Part shown: positions 34,928 to 44,926 of the stretch, piece after piece
How the letters are laid out: the number at the start of each line of letters is the position of its first letter
How positions within the stretch are numbered: the stretch's first letter is position 1
NCBI GenBank assembly: GCA_030849065.1
Contig: JASAON010001613.1
Span: 34,340-98,339, forward strand
Origin: Jaenimonas drosophilae
Taxonomy: Eukaryota; Euglenozoa; Kinetoplastea; Trypanosomatida; Trypanosomatidae
Direction: 5' to 3'
DNA: 64,000 bases
Program-made: the position numbers and the translations under genes
Notes under the pieces: generated by a model
Databases searched by the model: none
What the model was told of the DNA's origin: nothing
The model's input: the letters and a program-made list of their open reading frames with translations, nothing else

Positions 34928-36838
34928 TTAAATCTTCTTGAGCCGAGGTACAAAACCAGGTGCCGTCTTCGCAATGGTGCGTGGGGAGATAGGCCCTCGT
35001 ACCTCTCGCTGTTCAGCACGCTGCGGCTTCTTGATGGCCATGCGAATCTTTCCATTATTCACCAAGATGCATCCAGCACCGTTCTGGTGGCCAGCGTAGT
35101 CGGAGGTGGAGAAAATGGTTACAACACGTGCGTTGTCTGATAGGCGAAGTCCGTCAGCCTTCTCCTGATGAGCACGGAAGATGTACTGAAAGTTGTATCG
35201 CTCACAGAACATATCCACAGCGCGAGAGCCAAAAGTCTTGATGTCCGGTCCTCGCGGGTTGGGGCCGAAGCCAAAGCGGTCCAATTGCTGATCAGGCGGT
35301 GCAGGGTCCGACCACAACAGATCGTTCACCATCATCCGCTGGGCAACATTAGAGGCGTCGGCACATTGCACTACAGGAATGCGAGGAAAAGCTGGGTCGG
35401 ACAAGATCTCCAGCCGCTTATCCTCACCTCCGGAGTACTGCGGAAGGCCACCATGGACGCAGAAGATCTTCTTGTCGATATCCGCAATGACGGGGAGGTA
35501 CTGGAAGACCTCATTCACCGCCACCCACACATCTACACCGTGGTCTCGTCCAAATTTATCTAGGCATTGGTATTTGAACGAGCTGTATCCGTACACATCC
35601 ATGTCGCCGTTCACCTCGGGCGATTCGTGGTTGCCACGAAGAAGGGTCACCTTGGCAGGATTGATCACCTTCAGGGCGAAGAGGTACATCACGCACTCTA
35701 ACGAAAATGCTCCACGGTCAACGTAGTCGCCGAGGAAGAGCAGATTCTGAGTTGTGTATTTGAGCATGACGTCATCAAAGGCCACCACCTTCTCCAGGAA
35801 GTATGACATATCGGCAAAGTTTCCATGAATATCACCAAAGACGGTGATGGGAGACTTCAAGTGCACGTAGAGGGGCTCCTTTGACACCACCTCCCGACAC
35901 TGATTGCAGACGGACATGACAAGCTTGCAGAAATCAGGAAGGTTTTCGTACGTAAAGCCGTTGTGCATTGGGTTGGCTGCACGGCGGATGCACTCAATCA
36001 GTCGAGCTGGATCCGCTGGGGGCTGGGTGGGGGAGTTCATGTAGTTCCGCATGTCCTGGAGCTGAAGCATCGTGCTGTGGCTGGCAACGGCCTCCTCAAA
36101 GGCGCGTCCCCTACCTGCCGTATTGGGAGCCTGACCAGCACGCGGTGTGTCGGGTTCCGCCACGCCGCGTGGACCGACCGCGTTCTGCAGCAGGTCTACG
36201 ATTGTGACCGTGTGTGGCAGGTTGGCGTACTCGTCCTCACAAAGGAGCACGTTTTGAGAGAAGACGTACTTCTCTGGGGCGTTGGGTGTGGATCCGGAGT
36301 TCTGCTCTTCACGGCGGCGATCATCGCGGCGGGTACGTCCATGAAATGCAGGCTCGGTGAGGAGGACGGTTTCGACCATGCGCAGGCGCTCCTCCATCTT
36401 GAAGACGGCGGAGGAGATGCCAGCAAGAAGATCTGTGGGGACACGAGTAATCCAGGTATTGAACTCCGTGGGTGTCAACTTGGCATTGCTGATGCAGTCA
36501 TAATTGGTATTGTTGCGTCCAAGACGGATCTCATCTGCGGTAAGAAGGTCCAACTCTACGGACCAGTCGGGCTTCAGAGTCTTGATGCGGCCCACCTTGT
36601 ATAGTGCACGTCCGTCCACAGAATCTTCAACACGGCACCGAACAAAGAAGCCAGACACGATGGGGAAGAGGCGTGAGCGGATCTTGTGGTGCCATTCAGA
36701 CAGCTTCTCACGGTTGATGGTGACGGCTTGGAGGGTATCCAAAGTGATGGTGGCCTCCGACCGGAACGCCGGGCTTGGTGCACCCGGAGCATCCAACGTC
36801 GTCTGCTGAGGCGACGGCGGTACACTTGGCGGGTCCAT
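34928..36838 (-). CDS. Plus3-like domain fused to a PPP-family Ser/Thr phosphatase
   Basis: 636 residues. The phosphatase domain (about 295-610) has every PPP metal and catalytic motif: GDIHG (335-339), GDYVDRG (370-376), RGNHE (401-405), VHGG (461-464) and RAHQ (555-558). It is PP1-like, except that the usual HGGL-SP and substrate-groove parts carry insertions (465-500). Residues about 45-130 read like a Plus3 domain, the Rtf1 fold that binds phosphorylated Spt5: SGFFVRCRV, an ALYKVGRIKTL strand, and CISNAKLTPTEFNTW, where Plus3 has VSN-x-x-FTxxEFxxW. A helical linker joins them. A nuclear, transcription-linked phosphatase is the natural inference. Confidence 0.85.
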   Translation of the reverse strand: MDPPSVPPSPQQTTLDAPGAPSPAFRSEATITLDTLQAVTINREKLSEWHHKIRSRLFPIVSGFFVRCRVEDSVDGRALYKVGRIKTLKPDWSVELDLLTADEIRLGRNNTNYDCISNAKLTPTEFNTWITRVPTDLLAGISSAVFKMEERLRMVETVLLTEPAFHGRTRRDDRRREEQNSGSTPNAPEKYVFSQNVLLCEDEYANLPHTVTIVDLLQNAVGPRGVAEPDTPRAGQAPNTAGRGRAFEEAVASHSTMLQLQDMRNYMNSPTQPPADPARLIECIRRAANPMHNGFTYENLPDFCKLVMSVCNQCREVVSKEPLYVHLKSPITVFGDIHGNFADMSYFLEKVVAFDDVMLKYTTQNLLFLGDYVDRGAFSLECVMYLFALKVINPAKVTLLRGNHESPEVNGDMDVYGYSSFKYQCLDKFGRDHGVDVWVAVNEVFQYLPVIADIDKKIFCVHGGLPQYSGGEDKRLEILSDPAFPRIPVVQCADASNVAQRMMVNDLLWSDPAPPDQQLDRFGFGPNPRGPDIKTFGSRAVDMFCERYNFQYIFRAHQEKADGLRLSDNARVVTIFSTSDYAGHQNGAGCILVNNGKIRMAIKKPQRAEQREVRGPISPRTIAKTAPGFVPRLKKI

Positions 36839-37314
36839 CGCGAGGTTGAGCGGACAAGATCACGGAAGAATAATAGATTGCGGTCCCGTAGCAACAGGGA
36901 GAGAGAGAAAAACAGCTGGGGTGTCAGTCAACAGCCCAGTGAGACGGCTCTACACGATGAGTGAGGCTAGAACTGTAAGGATCGACGGCCTGGTCCAAGG
37001 ATTAAACTTGGTGCGTGGATCTCCCTAAACTATACATAGAGTAATGCGATCAATAAACACAAGTCAGAGGAAACAAGAGTAGATACGTGAGTAAAAAAAA
37101 AAAAAAGAACAGCGCAAGGTTCGATGAGCGGTGCAACAAAGGAATAGCACCTCCTCAATCTTGAACTGGTCCAGAAAGAGCCAGGTCCAAGTGGAAGACA
37201 ACTTGGGATCTGAGTGGTAGGTGTGCATCTTCGTGCAACCTTCCTCACTAGCATACATCGAGCCTTCCGTACTCCGTTCTAATCGGTACAGACGACGGAA
37301 GACTTCCCTCCCGG
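36839..37314. other. Intergenic spacer with an A14 run
   Basis: The plus strand has A14 at 37093-37106, a T14 tract on the transcribed strand with CTTGTTTCC further on. It is a likely polypyrimidine signal for the phosphatase gene, about 255 bases before its ATG. No coding frame of note. Confidence 0.5.
37093..37106. repeat. A14 homopolymer (T14 on the transcribed strand)
   Basis: Uninterrupted A run on the plus strand; acts as a polypyrimidine signal candidate for the minus-strand gene ending at 34928. Confidence 0.85.
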
Positions 37315-38631
37315 TTAAGAGGCGCGCCGCTTCTTCTTCTTCTTCTTGCTCTTCTTTTCGCGCTCCTCCTTGGCACGCTGAGCCTCCTGGTCAGCCAGCA
37401 TCTGAAGGTATTCGGACAGTTTGTGAACTATTGCATTGCCGTCATCGTCTGCTTCCGTATCATTGCCCATTTCTACATGTACGCCGTCGGCCTCTCCCAC
37501 GGCCAGGGTAAGACGCCTCCGAAACTCTGCCGACACAACGGAACTGGTCAAGTTCAAGCTCTTCAAGGTCTCCGTCTCGCGGATAACCTCCTCCACCACA
37601 GGAACAGCTCGGGCACCGAAGGTGTTCTTTTGACAGTTCACCATGACCAACTTTGTATTCCGCTTCAACGCGTGGGCAATGGACGTGGTTCCCTTGTCAG
37701 TGATACGGTTATCCGACATGTCCAAGCGGTCCAGGTAGGCCAAGTCGGAGGCGATGAGGACGGCCAGCTGTGCCGCTCCATCATCGCCCAGGTTGTTATC
37801 CGACACATTCAGTGCTCGGAGTCCGCTCGGAGCAGAAGTGAGGTGCTCACACAGCACCTGCATGCCTTTCGGGCCTATCGTATTCCCCGTAAGATTAACA
37901 TCTTGAATAAAGGGATTGTTTTCCAGAAGTTGGCCAATGGCGTCAGCTCCTTTATGACTGATATCATTTCGGTAGAAGTTCAGCGTCGTTTGGCCACGGC
38001 CGCAGTAGCGCTTCATCGCCTCGCACAAGTACTTGGTACCTTCATCACCAATGTGGTTGGCCGCCAGAATGAAGTTGCATAACGGATTCCGCTGAAAGCA
38101 TCGTGCCAAGCACTTGGTGCCCTTTGGTCCTATTTGATTCCAGCTCAAATCTACACATGTAAGGTCATGGTGGCACGCCGCTGCATTGCTAAAGGCGAGC
38201 AGCGTATCATCTCCGAGCTGGTTGCCCAGCAAAATCAACGTGAAGAGCGTTCTATTCCACTGCCCCGGAACGCCATTGGCACTGACGTTTGGAATGAAGG
38301 CGCTAGCCAGGGCTATACCACCAACGTCAGTAATGTTGTTTTGAGACAAGTTCAGTCGCTGAATGGTTCCGTTCACTTTGAGCACATCAGCCATGACTAT
38401 AGCACCCGCATCTCCCAGTTCGTTGTTTGCCAAGTCCAGCTTGCTGACGTAGTGATTCTTGGCTAGGGCAGTTCCAATGATCAACGCACCTCTCGGATCT
38501 AAGTGGCGCCCGGCCAGCTCAAGTGAGGTGTACTGTAGAAGATTCTTCCATTTTTTTCGGGTGTAGAAGCTTGTGGACTTCTCACCCTTCTTCCCCGGTG
38601 GGGGGATCTTCTCCTTCTTCTTTTTGGCCAT
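37315..38631 (-). CDS. Leucine-rich-repeat protein (ribonuclease-inhibitor type)
   Basis: 438 residues. A Lys-rich N-terminus (1-28) precedes about eleven 28-residue LRRs of the RNI/NLR type (about 33-365), with the consensus L-x-x-LxLxxNxIxDxG seen in SKLDLANNELGDAG, QRLNLSQNNITDVG, TCVDLSWNQIGPKG and DRLDMSDNRITDKG. The C-terminus is a charged helix ending in a run of Lys and Arg. The repeats make a horseshoe for protein binding. Many such proteins sit in the axoneme (for example DRC5-like), but no specific assignment is possible. Confidence 0.85.
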   Translation of the reverse strand: MAKKKKEKIPPPGKKGEKSTSFYTRKKWKNLLQYTSLELAGRHLDPRGALIIGTALAKNHYVSKLDLANNELGDAGAIVMADVLKVNGTIQRLNLSQNNITDVGGIALASAFIPNVSANGVPGQWNRTLFTLILLGNQLGDDTLLAFSNAAACHHDLTCVDLSWNQIGPKGTKCLARCFQRNPLCNFILAANHIGDEGTKYLCEAMKRYCGRGQTTLNFYRNDISHKGADAIGQLLENNPFIQDVNLTGNTIGPKGMQVLCEHLTSAPSGLRALNVSDNNLGDDGAAQLAVLIASDLAYLDRLDMSDNRITDKGTTSIAHALKRNTKLVMVNCQKNTFGARAVPVVEEVIRETETLKSLNLTSSVVSAEFRRRLTLAVGEADGVHVEMGNDTEADDDGNAIVHKLSEYLQMLADQEAQRAKEEREKKSKKKKKKRRAS

Positions 38632-38884
38632 GGAAAATACTTTCCTGCCTCCTACATATCAAAAAATATATGCAAAGGGGGAAGAACAAAGTGAGAGTGA
38701 TGATCAGAACAAAAGACAGATACCGCCAGCTACCCTGCGGGCACACACATGTCTTATTGATGCATTGAATGTTGACCCATTGCAGCAGAGCAATTAGCGA
38801 GTTGGTGTTGGTTTTTAATGGGTGATTATACGTCAGTGAGTCATGGATAAAGGCCACACAGAAGCAGCCACCGACACATCTTTG

Positions 38885-39493
38885 TTAGAACGCTCGCGGA
38901 GCCTGAGGTTGACGAAGTGCTGCGAGGAATGCCTCCTTTGACACGACCTGCTTCTTCTCCAAGCGCTTGTCAGCGGTCAGATGATTCTCTTCATCTAGCA
39001 CAGCCTGTCCCGCCTTGCGAGCCTGCGCCAGTGAGTTGAAGAGCTGTACCGCTCCCTGCGTGGCAATATTTCGCAGACGGAATTCGTAGTCATGCCTACT
39101 CTGATGGGGAAGCAGTCGATTGTGACTCTGATTCTTGACTGCTTGGTGAAGAATCTTAAGACCCACAGCCTCAGCCGTGCTACGCTGAACAGCTAGTTTC
39201 TCCTCAGGAACAACCTTTTCCTTCACAGAGCCAACCACTTCCATCATGGCGCGGCCAATCGGCTTCTTTTGTTGGAGAGATTGCTTTGCCGCCGCAACCT
39301 TTAACGTGTTCTTCTCCGCTGCGCCGTCCGTGTTGGAAGAAGAGCTTGTGAGCTCGGCCAACCGTTTTTGAAAGGCATCCTCAGGGAGTTTGGAGCTCCG
39401 CTTTACTATTGATGACACCTTCTTTCCCTTCGTCTTCTTCCCTCCCTTCGTTTTGGAGAGTTTGCCAACATTCCCTCGAAATTTTCCAGCCAT
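38885..39493 (-). CDS. RRP15: Ribosomal RNA processing protein RRP15
   Basis: 202 residues. A Lys/Gly-rich N-terminus (1-30) suits a nucleolar protein. The Rrp15 domain is recognisable near the C-terminus: RLRNIATQGAVQLFNSLAQ (about 139-157) matches the family's RxIATRGVVQLFNAV block, and KKQVVSKEAFLAALR (about 180-194) matches its SKxxFxxxLR block. RRP15 is needed for maturation of the 60S subunit rRNAs in the nucleolus. Length is somewhat short compared with animal forms. Confidence 0.8.
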   Translation of the reverse strand: MAGKFRGNVGKLSKTKGGKKTKGKKVSSIVKRSSKLPEDAFQKRLAELTSSSSNTDGAAEKNTLKVAAAKQSLQQKKPIGRAMMEVVGSVKEKVVPEEKLAVQRSTAEAVGLKILHQAVKNQSHNRLLPHQSRHDYEFRLRNIATQGAVQLFNSLAQARKAGQAVLDEENHLTADKRLEKKQVVSKEAFLAALRQPQAPRAF

Positions 39494-40063
39494 TGGTCAG
39501 CGTGCACTCCAACCACTGCGATGTTCAAAGGAGTACCTTCATGTTGAAGAAAAGGAAAAATGAAGAAAAGCACGAACATTGTTGCAATTGCGTTGATGGT
39601 AGCGTGTAACACCTGCATCCTTCATCTTTCACTGGAGATGCCCTCTGTCATCCCCTCATGTTGCCCAAACAGGCCACCTCCTTGCTGCTTCGTACAGTTT
39701 GCAATGGGGAGAGCATGCTCATTCTTTATTTGTCTTAGTCGTAGGGCATTGCTTAATCGATCCAAACCCTTCAAAATTACGTACGCTCCCCTCACCTACA
39801 CCTGGAGGCTGGATGGCGTGTATAGGGGACCAAAGCAGAAGCAGAAGGCGCACCTGCCCTCCCTTCAGTTCCCTTTGCACCCACTCCCCAGGACAAGATG
39901 AGAGGAACGCTCAACAGCACCCATCTCCCCGCCAGCGTTGAAGTAGCACACAAGGTGCCACGTGCCGCATAGCTGCTGTTGATACCGAAACAAATGGCGA
40001 AGAAAAGAGATGGATCTAGTTATTGATTCATCTCCAGTTAGCGGGGGAGCTCGTCACCCCTGT
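39494..40063. other. Intergenic spacer
   Basis: About 0.57 kb with only short unbiased frames on either strand. Leader of RRP15 and 3' UTR of the helicase gene. No RNA gene seen. Confidence 0.45.
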
Positions 40064-42031
40064 TTAGTAGCGTCCACGAGGACGGCCACCGCGTGTGCCA
40101 CCGCGGCCACCGTAGCCACCGCCGTTGCCATAACCGCCGCCGTTGCTGTAGCCACCACGACCTCCTCCATACCCGCCCCTACCGTTGCTGAAGCCTCGGC
40201 CGCCACCACGGCCACCGCCGCGACCTCCACGCTGCTGAGTGTTCAGCTCGCGCGCGATGATCGGGGGAAGAGTCTCAATGCGGCACATCGTCATGCCACG
40301 AATCTCAGCGCGCATCACGCGATCCGCAAACTGCTCCAGCACATCAAACACGCAGCCCGGGTCGTCCTGAAGGAGAGTAATATCACGGCAGCGCATGAAG
40401 ATGTCGTCACCCAAGTTGTTGCGAAGGATGCTGCAGTAGACAGGAATAGGGAGAGGACGGTCGGAGCTCATTTGCAGAGAGACGTAGCCCTGCTGGCCCG
40501 TGATCAGCCCTCGGCTGGTGATGTTGGTGGTGTAGCCACTCATCACAGCCAGTGCGGAAGCCAGAATTTCCACGGGATCGGCGTCCTTCAGCAGCTCCGC
40601 CGCTTGGTCCATGAACAGATCTGTGGCCCTGCGCTCAACCCTGGCGAGGTCCTCTGCCGCATCGCGGGCAACTGCCTTCAGGATCTCATCACGAGTGGGA
40701 GCTGGGAGAATATCGAACTTCATCTTTGCGTGGCGCTCAATGCGCTCGACAACATACTCCTCACGAGGTTGATACAGCAGCACACACACTCCCTTTCGGC
40801 CAGCTCTGCCAGTTCGGCCGGCACGGTGAATGAAGGCATCAATATCAGTTGGTGGAGCACACTGAATCACCAAGTCCACCATGGGCAAGTCGAGACCACG
40901 GGCGGCAACATCAGTAGCAATGAGCACGCTAAACTTATTGTCGCGAAAACTCTTCATCGTGCTCTCGCGCTGCTCCTGCTGCATATCGCCGTGCAGGCAC
41001 TGAGAGTCAAGCTTCGTGTTGTTGATGGACAAATCGTGGCAGTCCTTCTTGGTGTTCGTGAAGACAAGTGTACGTCCACGGGCACCGCTATACACCTTAA
41101 TCAAGTCAGCAAGCATGGATGAGATCTCGCTGAAGTTGCACTTCCGACGGTAAAAGCGGATGGTACTGGCCGTGCGCACCGCCTCCTTCCCCACCATATC
41201 GATGAATTCCTTGTTCTTGGAAATGAAGGAGCAGGTGTGGACCCACTCAGGCACTGTGGCGGAGAAGAGGAGCGTCTGGTGGTTGGGGGTCTCCGCTGCA
41301 CTAGAGCCGTTTTGCTCCGCGACTCGTGAAAGCAGAAGCTCAATGTCATCCTTGAATCCAATGTCCAGCATGTGATCTGCCTCATCCAGGCACACCATCG
41401 CGATACGATCAAAGCGCAGGGTACCCTTCTCAAGTAGATCCTTCGCACGGCCAGGGGTCGCCACGATGATGTCAACACCAGATCGAAGCACGCGCTCCTG
41501 GTTCGCGTAGGCAACACCACCGTACAGCGCGGTGACTGTGAGGCCGCAGCTGATTCCAGAAAGCACATCTTGGACCTGAATCGCAAGCTCCCTTGTTGGG
41601 CAAAAAATGGCAGCGGCAGGCCCCCTTCCGCGTGCACCACCAGCGGGAAGCTTGTTCAGCCGCTCAATGATGGGGATACCGAATGCAAGAGTCTTGCCGC
41701 TGCCCGTCCGAGCCTGAACCAGCACATCCTTGCCCTGCATAATGGCATCATATGTCAACGCCTGCACGGGGAACAGTGCCTGGATCTCGCGAGCCTGCAA
41801 CGCCTTCACGATTTGTGGACTAAGCTCAAACTCCGAAAATGGACGAGCGGTGGCGGCGCAGCCGTTGTTGGGCACTTCCTCCTGTTCTGGCTTCGCTTCC
41901 TCCTCGGTGTGAGGGCGCTTCTTCGGCGGATCAGCCGCATGCACGGCCTTGGTGGGCTCATCATCATCGCTGTCCAGCTTCTTCACACGAGAACCTTCAA
42001 CTTCCTCATCCTCACGGGCACGTCGCGGCAT
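40064..42031 (-). CDS. DEAD-box RNA helicase of the DDX21/Gu type with GUCT domain and RGG tail
   Basis: 655 residues from the ATG at 42031 (MPRRAREDEEVEG); an in-frame ATG at 42061 is also possible. All helicase motifs are present: Q region (FPVQALTYDAI), I ARTGSGKT (108-115), Ia PTRELA, II DEAD (215-218), III SAT, V ATDVAARGLD and VI HRAGRTGRAG. After the helicase core comes a GUCT domain (about 495-595, GYTTNITSRGLITGQQGYVSL), specific to the Gu/DDX21 family. A 50-residue Gly/Arg/Asn/Tyr RGG tail ends the protein and should bind RNA and be arginine-methylated. A role in nucleolar rRNA processing is the family expectation. Some family members act in mitochondria or chloroplasts, but no presequence is seen here. 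Confidence 0.92.
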   Translation of the reverse strand: MPRRAREDEEVEGSRVKKLDSDDDEPTKAVHAADPPKKRPHTEEEAKPEQEEVPNNGCAATARPFSEFELSPQIVKALQAREIQALFPVQALTYDAIMQGKDVLVQARTGSGKTLAFGIPIIERLNKLPAGGARGRGPAAAIFCPTRELAIQVQDVLSGISCGLTVTALYGGVAYANQERVLRSGVDIIVATPGRAKDLLEKGTLRFDRIAMVCLDEADHMLDIGFKDDIELLLSRVAEQNGSSAAETPNHQTLLFSATVPEWVHTCSFISKNKEFIDMVGKEAVRTASTIRFYRRKCNFSEISSMLADLIKVYSGARGRTLVFTNTKKDCHDLSINNTKLDSQCLHGDMQQEQRESTMKSFRDNKFSVLIATDVAARGLDLPMVDLVIQCAPPTDIDAFIHRAGRTGRAGRKGVCVLLYQPREEYVVERIERHAKMKFDILPAPTRDEILKAVARDAAEDLARVERRATDLFMDQAAELLKDADPVEILASALAVMSGYTTNITSRGLITGQQGYVSLQMSSDRPLPIPVYCSILRNNLGDDIFMRCRDITLLQDDPGCVFDVLEQFADRVMRAEIRGMTMCRIETLPPIIARELNTQQRGGRGGGRGGGRGFSNGRGGYGGGRGGYSNGGGYGNGGGYGGRGGTRGGRPRGRY

Positions 42032-42521
42032 CTTTTCCACGGTTAATACACTGATCAGCACAAGAAACTATCTGTAAAAAAAAGAATACACCGATTTGAA
42101 TAGAAGGTACGAGAAAGTGAGAAGGGCCAAGTCTCAGACAGCACATCAACCAGAACAACACACCATGAGGTCATGCACACATGTATGCACTCAGAGACAG
42201 TAATGGAAGCCAACGGATTTAACGCAGGGATTGATTTGTGTCATTGAGCAGAGAACACATATGAGACTGTCCACGCGAATCATCATAAAACCACTCACTT
42301 CATTGTGAGTGTGCCAGACGTACGACCATCTTGTCCGCGGGAGAAGAACGGTCAACATGACACCAGGCGGCTGAGGGTATGAGGTGGAGTGAATGCCGCA
42401 GCGCGGTGCGCCACGCAGATACAAAAAAGAAGTGGACGGGCGGATGTATTCGCCTCATCTTGGTTGGCACCCAGCATGGAATAAACCACATAAGTCTCAC
42501 AACAGCACACCGTTCATTGTG
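42032..42521. other. Intergenic spacer
   Basis: No coding frame of note. An A-run at about 42074-42081 gives the pyrimidine tract for the helicase gene on the transcribed strand. Confidence 0.45.
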
Positions 42522-43736
42522 TTAATAGCCAAAGTAGTTTGTTGGTGGAGCTGAGGGAGGGTTCGGCTTGCCAAACGAGACGCTGATGCAGCGCCCTTGG
42601 GGTGGCACTGGCAATGATTCCGCCACAGGTGGCTCCTGAAACAGGAGATCTCCTTCAGGGGCTTGAATCGCGTCAAACATCTTCATTACATAGTCGCGGC
42701 TACTACTGAGGATGGAGTCCTCGAGGAGGCAGGATTGACTGCCCATGGAGCTTTCGTGAGGATGGGGCGAGTGCTGAAACCAAGGGGACTGTATTACCTC
42801 CTCACTTCTCGGTCTCTGAGCAGGATCAAAGAGTAGCAGCCGTCGATTGAGCTCAATCGCATCTGGTGTAACCGCCTCCCATCGAGTTCCGCCAAAGTCT
42901 GGCCCCTTTTCCATTTCTCTATACAGTGTAGCCCTGTTGTGTACGTCCCGGAAGGGTAGCACTCCACACAACATCGCATACATAATCAAACCAGCAGCAT
43001 AAATGTCAATGCGGGGGAGCAGTGCCTTAGTTGTGTTCATTTGGATGCTCTGCGAGCAGCTTTTTACGGTCTCTGGTGCTGCGTACTTGAGAGTTCCGCA
43101 CGGGGTGGCGATCATTGGGCTGTCTAGTGACTCAACTGACCCTCGAGGACGTGGCATCGCGCCAAGAGACACGCGCGGAATCAATCGAGTCAGTTTTCCC
43201 TCTACACGGCGAGCTAAGCCAAAGTCCACCAGCGTCACCAAATAGGTATCGTGAGACGGGGTCACAAGGATATTCTCTGGCTTTACATCTCGGTGAACCA
43301 CACCGAGGGTAGTGTGAAGATAGCACAAGGCACTCATCAGTTGGTACATGATTTGTCTGACGTGGGTTTCCGAAAAACTAGTCTTGATCAGAGCCTGGAA
43401 CAGTTCGGTTCCAGCAACATAATTCATTACGATGACCACATGATGGGGCGTTTGGAAATAGTCAAGCAGTCGAACACAGTTCGGATGCTTGACAAGGCGC
43501 AGAATTTCCACTTCGTTTATAACATCACGATGTTGTTTGTCCTGCGTCAAATCACGCTTTTGAATCACTTTGAGAGCCACCTCTTGGCCAAATTGTACCT
43601 GTACGCCTTCCAACTCAGCACAGCAGACAGCCTTGTACACCGATGCGAAGGTTCCCTGCCCAAGGAAGTCCAAAATATCGTCACATTGGTAGTGTTGATC
43701 AATGCTATCACGGTGTGGAAATGGAACTAATGACAT
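42522..43736 (-). CDS. Ser/Thr protein kinase, CAMK-like, with an extended activation loop
   Basis: 404 residues from the ATG at 43736; the open extension begins with TTG and has no ATG. The kinase domain (about 15-320) is complete: glycine loop GQGTFASV (26-33), VALK lysine (Lys56), alpha-C Glu75, HRDVKPEN (148-155), DFG (171-173) and APE (220-222). About 47 residues separate DFG and APE, longer than usual, with a Ser/Pro/Arg-rich insertion (PRPRGSVESLDSP). The C-terminal 80 residues have no known domain. I cannot place it in a named subfamily; CAMK-like is by overall feel of the catalytic loop. Confidence 0.9.
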   Translation of the reverse strand: MSLVPFPHRDSIDQHYQCDDILDFLGQGTFASVYKAVCCAELEGVQVQFGQEVALKVIQKRDLTQDKQHRDVINEVEILRLVKHPNCVRLLDYFQTPHHVVIVMNYVAGTELFQALIKTSFSETHVRQIMYQLMSALCYLHTTLGVVHRDVKPENILVTPSHDTYLVTLVDFGLARRVEGKLTRLIPRVSLGAMPRPRGSVESLDSPMIATPCGTLKYAAPETVKSCSQSIQMNTTKALLPRIDIYAAGLIMYAMLCGVLPFRDVHNRATLYREMEKGPDFGGTRWEAVTPDAIELNRRLLLFDPAQRPRSEEVIQSPWFQHSPHPHESSMGSQSCLLEDSILSSSRDYVMKMFDAIQAPEGDLLFQEPPVAESLPVPPQGRCISVSFGKPNPPSAPPTNYFGY

Positions 43737-44384
43737 ACCCACCAAGCTGTCTTTTCTAGGAGGATAGAAGGAACAGTGACGGTTATCGTAGCCACAGCGA
43801 GTTGCGGTGCACTCCCGATGCTACACGAGTGCACACAATTTCTCCTGTTTCTTTGAGAACTGATAAGGTGACGGGCGGCAGTATCGGTGAGTCGCTTCAC
43901 AGAAGAGAGCTGCAGAGTGACAACGGGGGTGGCGATTGGCCTACGTTCCAGCAACTGCGAAGCAGGTGATTGCGTCAAAGAAACACTGAATGAAGTGAGG
44001 TGAGTGGGAAAAAAAGAAGGCTAGCAAATACAATCTAATACGGGAGAAGCAGCGGTCGAAGAATGAAAAAGAAGCGATGCGCTGATGTTCTACTCGATGG
44101 TGGTGAAAAAAGTGGGAAGGAAGACCATCACATGTAAGCCACAACAGTCATGTCTTCGGACACACAGAATTGAAACGCACACCACAGGAGGCGTTTGATC
44201 AACGGCCCAAGAGGGCACAAACTTGGTCTGCGCGGCCACCCTGTTCGAGTTTGAACGCGTCTAGTACTTACATCTACACGAGTGGTGATCATCACACCGC
44301 CGCCTAGAACAGAGTCTCGTTCTCCGAGAACGACATACCTGCAATTGACGTGTCTTTTCACCAATAGCCAAGAGGTCTTTGCGA
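43737..44384. other. Intergenic spacer
   Basis: About 0.65 kb. Short frames without bias; A-rich stretches near 44009-44014 and 44105-44110. Probably the leader of the kinase gene and 3' UTR of the dynein light chain gene. Confidence 0.45.
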
Positions 44385-44657
44385 TCAGCTGACTGTCTTC
44401 CACAGGAGAACGGACATTTGCCCCCAGGTGAAGTAGATGTACCCCTTCATCTCATGCGTTACGAAAGAGCCAAAATTCTTGCCAATGATACAGTGCCAGG
44501 TTCCCTTGTACTTCCGCACAAACTCTCTCTTGACCACCGTCGCCACAGCATTCTCTGACGTTTCCGTCTCAAATGCTTGAATGACTAACGTGCGAGCATC
44601 CTCTATCATATCCTTGGGCATATCAGCATTGAAGTTGATATCCGTGAACTTCGCCAT
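44385..44657 (-). CDS. Dynein light chain LC8 (DYNLL)
   Basis: 90 residues, the normal LC8 size. The family core is plain: KREFVRKYKGTWHCIIGKNFGSFVTHE (43-69) and the closing YIYFTWGQMSVLLWKT strand. LC8 is a homodimeric hub that joins dynein and many other complexes, binding short linear motifs in the groove formed by this core. In a flagellate it is expected in axonemal and cytoplasmic dynein and in intraflagellar transport. Start, length and frame are unambiguous. Confidence 0.96.
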   Translation of the reverse strand: MAKFTDINFNADMPKDMIEDARTLVIQAFETETSENAVATVVKREFVRKYKGTWHCIIGKNFGSFVTHEMKGYIYFTWGQMSVLLWKTVS

Positions 44658-44926
44658 GGCTCACAATACACAGTGAATTCAGCGTATCTAAACTAGGATA
44701 GGTGGAAAAAGATGTTTCCCTCAAGACAAATAAAATGGGAAAAAATACCACGGAATCGGAAAGCACAGTAGATTCATTGGTATCAGATGCAGTAACAATG
44801 GCAGCACGTACCACATCGTGCCGGTCGTCACAGAGACAAATCCTTGGTAGCAAAGAGAAAAGAGGAGTCTCGGTGATCAAGTATCGAGTACAAGACACCA
44901 CTAATGCGGCGGTGGGCTGTAAAACG

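Noticed and set aside
40010..41122. A 370-codon plus-strand frame rich in Ala, Thr and Val
   Set aside because: Antisense to the helicase gene and its RGG tail; composition mirrors the opposite strand and no motif is present.
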